This document shows, piece after piece, positions 1 through 6,034 of a DNA stretch of 22,292 nucleotides. Location: contig CAZPJD010000058.1 in NCBI GenBank assembly GCA_964586775.1, positions 1 through 22,292 on the forward strand. Direction: 5' to 3'. Each line of letters opens with the position of its first letter. The first letter of the stretch is position 1. Both the position numbers and the translations under genes were made by a program. The notes beneath the pieces are model-generated. The model was not told where the DNA came from and ran no database searches. It saw only the letters and a list, made by a program, of their open reading frames with translations. The stretch comes from JADLEX01 sp964586775 (GTDB taxonomy: Bacteria > Lernaellota > Lernaellaia > JACKCT01).

Positions 1-21
1 GGTTTTAGGCCCTCCCCCCGT

Positions 22-117
22 CCCCTCTCCCATCAAATGGGAGAGGGGTGGCGAGCGAGACGGGGACATGCAGCGCGAAGCGATGCGTGTCCCCGTTCGG
101 CAAAGAACGTGGCACCC
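22..117. repeat. Palindromic intergenic element (REP-like) downstream of rocD
   Basis: Two successive hairpins lie in the non-coding stretch after the rocD stop. The first is a perfect 12-bp inverted repeat (22-33 with 37-48, loop CAA, core CCTCTCCC). The second has 13-bp arms (60-72 with 84-96) with one G-T wobble and an 11-nt loop. The nonamer GTGGCACCC follows at 109-117, and its reverse complement opens the larger palindromic element at 12331. The pairing is visible directly. Calling it a dispersed REP-like family is inference from two copies that share layout but little sequence. On the rocD strand it could also help end transcription, but there is no T-run. Confidence 0.55.
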
Positions 118-125
118 GAAACTTC

Positions 126-1337
126 TTACGCCGCCTTGGCCGCGGAGAACACCTTGGTGATCTTCGCGATGGCCCAGTCGAGTTCCTCGTCGGTGATGAC
201 GAGCGGCGGCGCGAAGCGCACCGACGTCACGTGCGTCTCCTTGGCGAGGATGCCCTCGGCCATGAGGTCCTGACAGTACTGCCGCGCCGACTTCGGCCCG
301 TCGGCGAACTCGACGGCGAGCAGCAGCCCCTTGCCGCGCACGTCTTTGATCTGCGGATTGTCGATCGCGAGCAGCGCGGCTTTGAGCTTCGCGCCGTTGC
401 GTTCGGAACGGCCCGGCAGGTCTTCGTCGACAATCACGCGCATGGCTTCGCGCGCGCAGGCGCATGCCAGCGGATTGCCGCCAAACGTGGAGCCGTGCTC
501 GCCGGGCACGAACAGGCCCAGCACCTCGTCGTTCGTCACGCACGCCGAGATCGGCAGGATGCCGCCGCCCAGTGTTTTGCCGAGGATCAGCACGTCGGGC
601 TGGATGCCTTCCCACTGGTAGCAGAACATCTTTCCGCACCGGCCCCAGCCGGTCTGGATCTCGTCGAGCATCAGCAGCACGTTGCGCTCGTCGCACAGCT
701 TGCGCAGCGCGCGCAGATAACCGTCGGGCGGAACGATCACGCCCGCCTCGCCCTGCACCGGCTCGACCAGAATCGCGCACGTCTTGTCGGTGACGGCGGC
801 GGCCATGGCGGCGGCGTCGCCGTAGGGCACGATCTTGAAGCCCGGCGTGAAGGGCGCGAAATACTGCTTGTAAAGCTCGTCGGACGAGAAGCTGACGATG
901 GTGGTGGTGCGTCCGTGAAAGTTGCCCGAGCAGACGACGATCTCGGCCTCGCCCATCGGGATATTCTTTTTCACGTAGCCCCACTTGCGCGCGGCCTTGA
1001 CCGCTGTCTCGACCGCCTCGGCGCCCGTGTTCATCGGCAGCACGCGGGCCATGCCGGTCAGGTCGCACAGCTCCTTCATGAAGGGGCCGATCTCGGCGTT
1101 GTGGAACGCGCGGCTCGTCACGCACAGCTTCGCCGCCTGATCTTGCAAGACCTTCACGAGGCGCGGATGGCAGTGGCCGGTGGACACCGCGGAGTAGGCC
1201 GAGAGCATGTCCATGTATTTGCGGCCCTCGACGTCCCACATCCAGACACCCTGGGCGCGGTCGATGACGACCGGCAGCGGCTTGTAGTTGTGCGAACCAT
1301 AGGTTTCGGCGAGGTCCATCAGGGATTGCGAATTCAT
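126..1337 (-). CDS. rocD: Ornithine aminotransferase (ornithine--oxo-acid transaminase)
   Basis: This is a PLP-dependent class III aminotransferase that converts ornithine plus 2-oxoglutarate to glutamate semialdehyde and glutamate in arginine/ornithine catabolism and proline formation; it is cytosolic. The protein has 403 residues, the usual family length. Visible hallmarks are SAYSAVSTGHCHP near the N-terminus, NTGAEAVETA (about 103-112) for cofactor phosphate binding, DEIQTGWGR with the PLP-ring aspartate near 225, LGKTLGGG with the Schiff-base lysine near 254, and STFGGNPLAC. The frame stays open to 1442, but the ATG at 1337 is preferred: it has GGAG six bases upstream, and family similarity begins there at MDLAETYGSHNY. 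The gene diverges from the carbonic anhydrase gene. No arginase or proline gene is in view. Distinguishing ornithine from acetylornithine aminotransferase rests on overall resemblance, which is strong. Confidence 0.93.
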   Translation of the reverse strand: MNSQSLMDLAETYGSHNYKPLPVVIDRAQGVWMWDVEGRKYMDMLSAYSAVSTGHCHPRLVKVLQDQAAKLCVTSRAFHNAEIGPFMKELCDLTGMARVLPMNTGAEAVETAVKAARKWGYVKKNIPMGEAEIVVCSGNFHGRTTTIVSFSSDELYKQYFAPFTPGFKIVPYGDAAAMAAAVTDKTCAILVEPVQGEAGVIVPPDGYLRALRKLCDERNVLLMLDEIQTGWGRCGKMFCYQWEGIQPDVLILGKTLGGGILPISACVTNDEVLGLFVPGEHGSTFGGNPLACACAREAMRVIVDEDLPGRSERNGAKLKAALLAIDNPQIKDVRGKGLLLAVEFADGPKSARQYCQDLMAEGILAKETHVTSVRFAPPLVITDEELDWAIAKITKVFSAAKAA

Positions 1338-1373
1338 GGCGGGCTCCGATAAGAAAGACAAAAGACCCGGCGC

Positions 1374-1402
1374 GATTTTGCGAAACGCCCGGGAAAAGTC
1401 AA
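1374..1402 (-). promoter_or_regulatory. Possible sigma-70-type promoter for rocD
   Basis: On the minus strand TTGACT (1397-1402) is followed after 17 bases by AAAATC (1374-1379), about 37 bases upstream of the rocD ATG. Spacing is ideal and the -35 box is good, but the -10 box is weak. Seen by eye only. Confidence 0.3.
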
Positions 1403-1502
1403 ACCGAAAGCCGCTTGTGGTGATCGCGGCGGCGAGAAACATGGTCGCGTTTCGGTGCTAGCGCGCCGAAATCCGATACGAAACTCTTTCCAGGGGCTTC
1501 TC

Positions 1503-2312
1503 ATGAGAAAATCGGGGGTTTTAGGGATTTGGGTGCTGGCGACCGTGCTGGTCTTGGCGGCCGGATGGGTCGTCGCCGAAGAAAAGGGCGGGCACGGCGG
1601 CGGGCACGGCGGCGGGCACGGCGGGCACGAATGGGGCTACGAAGGCGCGCTCGGGCCCGAACACTGGGGCGACCTGAAGGCCGAGTTCGCCCTTTGCGAG
1701 ACGGGCACGGCGCAGTCGCCCATTGATGTGCCATCGGCGAGCGCGACCGCGGCCGACGCGCCGAAGCTGGAGTTTCACTATCAGCCGATCGGACTGCGCG
1801 TGCTCAACAACGGTCACACCGTGCAGGTGAACGCGGGCAGCGGGTACCTCGCGGTGGACGGTGAACGATACGACCTCGCGCAGTTTCACTTCCACACGCC
1901 GAGCGAGAACAAGATCGACGGCAAGGCGTTCGACGGCGAGATGCACCTCGTCCACAAGAATGCGGCGGGCAAGCTCGCCGTCGTCGGCGTCATGCTGGCC
2001 TCCGGCGCCGAGAATTCGGCGCTCGAACGGGTCTGGAAGGTTGCACCGGGCGAGGAAGGTCCCGAGCGCTCGGTCAACAAAGTGTACATCGATCCCACGG
2101 CGATGATGCCATCCACGCGGGCGTATTTTCACTGGAAGGGCTCGCTGACCACGCCGCCGTGTACCGAGGGCGTCGAGTGGTTTCTGATGGACAAGCCCCT
2201 CAAGGTCTCGTCGGCGGCGCTGGGCGCGATCGAGAAGATCATGCACCACAACGCCCGACCGCCGCAGCCGCTGGGCACGCGCACGGTGCTGCACATCGGC
2301 GCGAAGAACTAG
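1503..2312 (+). CDS. Alpha-class carbonic anhydrase, exported
   Basis: This zinc enzyme interconverts CO2 and bicarbonate and is predicted to work in the periplasm. The protein has 269 residues. Residues 1-25 form a Sec signal peptide (hydrophobic core VLATVLVLAAGWVVA). A His/Gly-rich segment (about 29-42) follows, and then the alpha-CA fold. Zinc ligands are seen as H129 and H131 in QFHFHTPSE and H148 in EMHLVH. The proton-shuttle histidine is H104 in NNGHTV, and the threonine gatekeeper is in SLTTPPC. Cysteines near 65 and 220 are placed as in the disulfide of bacterial alpha-CAs. The ATG at 1503 is chosen over the upstream in-frame start at 1455 because it gives a clean signal peptide and has AGGGG just upstream. 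The His/Gly repeat before the catalytic domain is unusual and may collect zinc or other metal. It is transcribed alone, divergent from rocD. Confidence 0.95.
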   Translation: MRKSGVLGIWVLATVLVLAAGWVVAEEKGGHGGGHGGGHGGHEWGYEGALGPEHWGDLKAEFALCETGTAQSPIDVPSASATAADAPKLEFHYQPIGLRVLNNGHTVQVNAGSGYLAVDGERYDLAQFHFHTPSENKIDGKAFDGEMHLVHKNAAGKLAVVGVMLASGAENSALERVWKVAPGEEGPERSVNKVYIDPTAMMPSTRAYFHWKGSLTTPPCTEGVEWFLMDKPLKVSSAALGAIEKIMHHNARPPQPLGTRTVLHIGAKN

Positions 2313-2330
2313 CGATTTGCAGGCCACGCA

Positions 2331-2359
2331 CGAAGCGGGGGCGTGATGCCCCCGCTTCG
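2331..2359. terminator. Bidirectional hairpin terminator between convergent genes
   Basis: A perfect 12-bp GC-rich inverted repeat (2331-2342 with 2348-2359, loop GTGAT) sits between the carbonic anhydrase stop and the lipoprotein stop. Only short T-rich sequence follows on the plus strand (TTCGTTT), so the T-tract is weak, but the placement between two convergent stops supports terminator function for both. Confidence 0.7.
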
Positions 2360-2384
2360 GTTCGTTTGGCGTTAAATTACAGCC

Positions 2385-3290
2385 TCAGATGCAGCCTGCC
2401 GGTTCCGGATCGGTCGGCCAGGTCGCGTTGTCGTAGATCAGGTTCATGTAGTTGACCGCGTCGGGCACGATCGTCGGCAGCGTCTTTTCGATCTCCTCGC
2501 CGTCGGCATTGGCGGTGAAGGTGTCCTCGGCCGGGTCCACGTTGACCGCGAGGAAGTAGCCGTTCGCCGGGTTGCTGTCGGTGCGTCCGGTCGTCGGCAG
2601 GCCGCCGTTGTCGAAGTAGAAGATGTCGCTGCCCGCGCTGTCGGTCACCTCCGCGCATCCCACGGGCGAGAAATCGCTTCCGCTGTCCCAGTCCACCGCG
2701 CCCGAGACCACGCCCTTGGTGTCATCCAGGGTGACGCTGATGGCGAGCGCCAGCATCGCGCGTACGGCGGGCGTCACGAGCTTGAGGTACCACGACCCGC
2801 TCGCGGGATAGAGGAACGCGTAGGAATCGACGTAGTCGTCGTGCGTGATCTTCATCGAGAAGAGGTCGTCGCGCACCTTCTGGTTGAACTCGCACAGGCC
2901 ACCGGCGTCGGACGTGGTGGTGATCGCCGGGTCGAAGGACGTGCCCGTCGAGCGGATCAGCTCGCACGTCGCGCCGACGATGGGATTGTCGGAGATGACG
3001 TCGAGGAGTTCCACGGAGATGGGATCGGTGGGCGGAAGCTCGGTGTCGTCGTCGCCCGTGTCGTCGTCGGTGGTGTCGTCGTCGGTCGTGTCGTCGTCGG
3101 CGGTGTCGTCATCCGTCGTATCGTCGTCGACATCGTCGTCGGCCGTGTCGTCGTCCGCGGTATCGTCGTCGACGTCGTCGTCCGCCGGGGCGCCATCGTC
3201 GTTGTCGTCGTCATCGTCGCCGCAGCCGCAGCCGGCCAACATCAACACCGGGAGAAGAAGCAGGAACCCAAGGAAAATTTGTCGATGCAT
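2385..3290 (-). CDS. Asp/Thr-repeat lipoprotein with a carboxypeptidase-regulatory-like domain
   Basis: A 301-residue predicted outer-surface lipoprotein of unknown function. The N-terminus has a short signal peptide with lipobox LAGC (cysteine near 21), so the mature protein would start CGCGDDDDDNDDG. A tract of about 60 residues of five-residue DDDTx units follows, giving a highly acidic stalk likely to bind divalent cations. Residues from about 88 to 301 form a globular region. Its VELLDVISDNPIVGATCEL and TTSDAGGLCEF segments resemble carboxypeptidase-regulatory-like (transthyretin-type) beta-sandwich domains (low certainty), and it contains several cysteines. The ATG at 3290 has GGAGGG about 7 bases upstream. 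It lies downstream of ahcY on the same strand with about 100 bases between, and a TATGAT box (minus strand, 3332-3337) could give it its own promoter. No enzymatic motif is visible. Confidence 0.8.
   Translation of the reverse strand: MHRQIFLGFLLLLPVLMLAGCGCGDDDDDNDDGAPADDDVDDDTADDDTADDDVDDDTTDDDTADDDTTDDDTTDDDTGDDDTELPPTDPISVELLDVISDNPIVGATCELIRSTGTSFDPAITTTSDAGGLCEFNQKVRDDLFSMKITHDDYVDSYAFLYPASGSWYLKLVTPAVRAMLALAISVTLDDTKGVVSGAVDWDSGSDFSPVGCAEVTDSAGSDIFYFDNGGLPTTGRTDSNPANGYFLAVNVDPAEDTFTANADGEEIEKTLPTIVPDAVNYMNLIYDNATWPTDPEPAGCI
3043..3218 (-). repeat. Coding minisatellite: 15-nt DDDTx repeats
   Basis: This imperfect 15-nt tandem repeat (GTCGTCGTC core on the plus strand) encodes DDDT, DDDV and similar units directly after the lipidated cysteine of the lipoprotein. 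It is expected to change length by slippage and to act as an acidic spacer between membrane anchor and globular domain. Confidence 0.85.
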
Positions 3291-3392
3291 GAAATCCCTC
3301 CGCTGATCGCGACATTGCGATTGCGTAAGGGATCATACATGAATTTTGCGGTGTGGGAGCGGAAAAATTTCGCCTGATTCCGAACTGTCGGT

Positions 3393-4652
3393 TCAGGTCC
3401 CCATGTCCCAACGCGAGAGGTAGTCGCTCTGCTCGGCCGTGAGCGTGTCGATCCGCACGCCCATCGCGGCGAGCTTGAGCCGCGCGACCTCTTCGTCGAT
3501 CGACTTGGGCACCGAGTAAACCTTCTTCTCGAGCGCCTCGCCGCCCTTGTAGAGCCATTCCAACGTCAGCGCCTGATTCGCGAAGCTCATGTCCATCACC
3601 GCGCTCGGGTGGCCCTCGGCGGAGGCGAGGTTGAGCAGGCGCCCCTCGGCGAGCACGTAAATGCGCTTGCCCGATTTGAGCGTGAATTCCTCGACGAAGG
3701 GACGCACGATGCGCCGTTTGACCGCGACCTCGGCGAGTTTGGTGAGGTTGAGTTCGACGTTGAAGTGGCCGGAGTTCGCCACGATCGCGCCGTCTTTCAT
3801 CGCCTCGAAGGCCGGCAGGTCGATGACGTGGATGTCGCCGGTGACGGTGCAGAAAAAGTCGCCGATCGGCGCGGCGTCGGCGATGGGCATGATGCGGTAG
3901 CCGTCCATCATGGCTTCGAGCGCGCGCAGCGGATCGATCTCGCAAACGACGACGTTCGCGCCCAGGCCGCGCGCGGTGTTCGCCAAGCCGCGTCCGCACC
4001 AGCCGTATCCGGAGACGACGAAGGTGGAGCCCGCGATCAGGCGGTTGGTGGCGCGCAGGAAGCCGTCGATGGTGCTCTGGCCGGTGCCGTAGCGGTTGTC
4101 GAACATGTGCTTGGTCTTGGCGTCGTTGACCGCGACGATGGGGTAGCCGAGCACGCCGTCGGCCGCCATCGCGCGCAGGCGGATGACGCCCGTGGTCGTC
4201 TCCTCGGTGCCGAAACGCACCGACGACAGCTCGCCCTTGCGCTCGGTGTGCAGCACGTTCACCAGATCCGCGCCGTCGTCCATCGTCACGTGCGGCTTCA
4301 GGTCGATCGCCTGATTCAGGTGCTTGTAGTAGGTCGCGCCATCCTCGCCCTTGATCGCGTAGACGCGAATGCCCGCGTCCTTCGCGAGGTAGGCGGAGAC
4401 GTAGTCCTGCGTGGAGAGCGGGTTGCTGGCGCACAGGGCGACATCGGCGCCGCCCGCCGCGATCGTGAGCATCAGGTTCGCCGTTTCGGTCGTGACGTGC
4501 AGGCACGCCGCCACGCGCAGCCCCGCGAGCGGCTTGTCTTTTTCGAAGCGCGCGCGGATCTGGCGCAGTACGGGCATCGATTGCTCGGCCCATTCGGTCT
4601 TGTCCTTGCCCTCGGTTGCGAGCGCGATGTCCTTCACGTCGTAATCGGCCAT
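3393..4652 (-). CDS. ahcY: Adenosylhomocysteinase (S-adenosylhomocysteine hydrolase)
   Basis: This NAD-dependent cytosolic enzyme cleaves S-adenosylhomocysteine to adenosine and homocysteine, relieving product inhibition of methyltransferases. The 419 residues match the short form common in archaea and many deep bacterial lineages, which lacks the insertion found in the longer E. coli-absent/eukaryote-like form. Visible signatures are CLHVTTETANL and CASNPLSTQDYV, the catalytic stretch TEETTTG (E151), then K181, D185 and N186 in TKHMFDNRYG, and the NAD-binding GYGWCG (215-220). The C-terminus ends YLSRWDMGT rather than the YRY of long forms. The ATG at 4652 has GAGG upstream at acceptable spacing. 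It lies 84 bases downstream of metK on the same strand, linking SAM synthesis with SAH disposal. A hairpin with a T-run in the gap may attenuate read-through from metK. Confidence 0.96.
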   Translation of the reverse strand: MADYDVKDIALATEGKDKTEWAEQSMPVLRQIRARFEKDKPLAGLRVAACLHVTTETANLMLTIAAGGADVALCASNPLSTQDYVSAYLAKDAGIRVYAIKGEDGATYYKHLNQAIDLKPHVTMDDGADLVNVLHTERKGELSSVRFGTEETTTGVIRLRAMAADGVLGYPIVAVNDAKTKHMFDNRYGTGQSTIDGFLRATNRLIAGSTFVVSGYGWCGRGLANTARGLGANVVVCEIDPLRALEAMMDGYRIMPIADAAPIGDFFCTVTGDIHVIDLPAFEAMKDGAIVANSGHFNVELNLTKLAEVAVKRRIVRPFVEEFTLKSGKRIYVLAEGRLLNLASAEGHPSAVMDMSFANQALTLEWLYKGGEALEKKVYSVPKSIDEEVARLKLAAMGVRIDTLTAEQSDYLSRWDMGT

Positions 4653-4681
4653 TTCGAAATCCTCACTCGAATGCGTAAACG

Positions 4682-4710
4682 AAAAAATCCCCGGCGCGGG
4701 TAAACCCGCG
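4682..4710 (-). terminator. Intrinsic terminator or attenuator between metK and ahcY
   Basis: Read on the minus strand, a 6-bp GC stem (CGCGGG with CCCGCG, loop TTTA; 4695-4710) is followed within a few bases by GGGGATTTTTTC, a run of six T at 4682-4687. The short stem suggests partial termination after metK. No SAM or SAH riboswitch-like sequence was recognised beside it. Confidence 0.5.
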
Positions 4711-4736
4711 CGCCATTTCGATGCGCGATGCGCGGA

Positions 4737-5906
4737 TCACTTGCCCGCGAGCGACTTGAGCTCGGCCGCCTTGTCGGTGCGCTCCCAGGTGAAGCTGTCC
4801 TCGGTGCGGCCGAAGTGGCCGTAGGCCGCGGTCGCCCGGTAGCGCGGCTTGAGCAGGTCGAGGTGCGCGATGATCTTCGCGGGCTTGAGCGGGAAGACCT
4901 CGCGAATCAGACCCGCGATCTTTTCCTCGGGCAGTGTGCCGGTGCCGAAGGTGTCGACGTAGACGCTGACGGGATCGGCCACGCCGATGACGTAGGCGAG
5001 CTGGATCTCGACGCGCGAGGCGAGCCCGGCCGCGACGACGTTTTTGGCGATGTAGCGGCCCATATACGCCGCGGAGCGGTCCACCTTCGACGGGTCCTTG
5101 CCCGAAAACGCGCCGCCGCCGTGCCGGCCCATGCCGCCGTAGGTGTCGACAATGATCTTGCGTCCCGTGAGTCCGCAGTCGCCCATCGGGCCGCCCACCA
5201 CGAAACGCCCGGTGGCGTTGATGTGGTAGATCGTCTTGTCGTCGATCAGGTTCGCGGGCAGCGATTTCTTGACCACCTCTTCGCGCACCGCCTCGACGAT
5301 CTGGTCGTTGGTCACGTCGTCGTCGTGCTGCGTGGCAATGACGATGGTGTGGATGCGCTTGGGTTTGCCATTTTCGTACTGCACGGTCACCTGCGACTTG
5401 CCGTCGGGCCGGAAGAACGCCGCGCGGCCTTCCTTGCGCGCCCGCGAGAGCCCCGCGGACAGCAGGTGCGCATAGTGGATCGGCGCGGGCATCTGCACCG
5501 GCGTCTCATCGCACGCAAAGCCGAACATCATACCCTGGTCGCCGGCGCCCTGCTCGGTGTGCAGGCCCTGGCCCTCGGTCACGCCCTGCGAGATGTCGGG
5601 GCTCTGCTTGTCGATCGACGTCACCACCGCGCAGGTGCGAAAGTCGAAGCCCTTGCGCGAGTCGTCGTAGCCGATCTCCTCGATCGTCTTGCGCACCACG
5701 GCGGGCATGTCCACATAGCAGCTCGTGGTGATTTCGCCCGCGATCACGGCGAAGCCCGTCGTGATGAGCGTTTCGCAGGCCACGCGGCCCTTGGAATCCT
5801 GACGCAGGATTTCGTCGAGGATCGCATCGCTGATCTGGTCGGCGATCTTGTCGGGGTGTCCTTCGGTCACGGACTCGGACGTGAACAAATAGTCCTGGCT
5901 CGGCAT
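4737..5906 (-). CDS. metK: S-adenosylmethionine synthase (methionine adenosyltransferase)
   Basis: It makes S-adenosylmethionine from methionine and ATP and is a cytosolic homotetramer in the family. The 389 residues are full length. Signature motifs are GHPDK (16-20) for ATP, the GAGDQG family signature (120-125), and the P-loop-like GGGAFSGKDP (263-272). The ATG at 5906 is supported by GGAGAG about 8 bases upstream and by the typical N-terminus YLFTSESVTEGHPDK. It is followed on the same strand by ahcY and preceded, 128 bases upstream, by the GcvT-fusion gene. A TATAGT box (minus strand, 5962-5967) would give a leader of roughly 50 bases, too short for a class I SAM riboswitch. Confidence 0.97.
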   Translation of the reverse strand: MPSQDYLFTSESVTEGHPDKIADQISDAILDEILRQDSKGRVACETLITTGFAVIAGEITTSCYVDMPAVVRKTIEEIGYDDSRKGFDFRTCAVVTSIDKQSPDISQGVTEGQGLHTEQGAGDQGMMFGFACDETPVQMPAPIHYAHLLSAGLSRARKEGRAAFFRPDGKSQVTVQYENGKPKRIHTIVIATQHDDDVTNDQIVEAVREEVVKKSLPANLIDDKTIYHINATGRFVVGGPMGDCGLTGRKIIVDTYGGMGRHGGGAFSGKDPSKVDRSAAYMGRYIAKNVVAAGLASRVEIQLAYVIGVADPVSVYVDTFGTGTLPEEKIAGLIREVFPLKPAKIIAHLDLLKPRYRATAAYGHFGRTEDSFTWERTDKAAELKSLAGK

Positions 5907-5961
5907 ACGCGCGCTCTCCGAATTGTATGAACGAAACCCTCTCCCCCTCGGGGGGCCAAAT

Positions 5962-5990
5962 ACTATACACAGATCGACGCAAGAAAAAAG
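5962..5990 (-). promoter_or_regulatory. Possible promoter for metK
   Basis: On the minus strand TATAGT (5962-5967) is a good -10 box. The sequence 17 bases further upstream is only CTTTTT, so the -35 is poor. The predicted leader contains a C-run/G-run palindrome (CCCCCCGAGGGGG). Low-confidence visual call. Confidence 0.3.
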
Positions 5991-6034
5991 TCGCCTCGCA
6001 AGTCGGGCGCGCGAGCCTCAAACCGTCGCGAAAT

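Noticed and set aside
48..1352. 434-residue plus-strand open frame opposite rocD
   Set aside because: Antisense shadow of a clear aminotransferase gene.
4728..5930. 400-residue plus-strand open frame opposite metK
   Set aside because: metK is unambiguous on the minus strand, and the antisense frame has shadow-type composition.
5907..6034. SAM riboswitch in the metK leader
   Set aside because: The probable leader is about 50 bases, and no kink-turn or pseudoknot-like conserved segments were seen.
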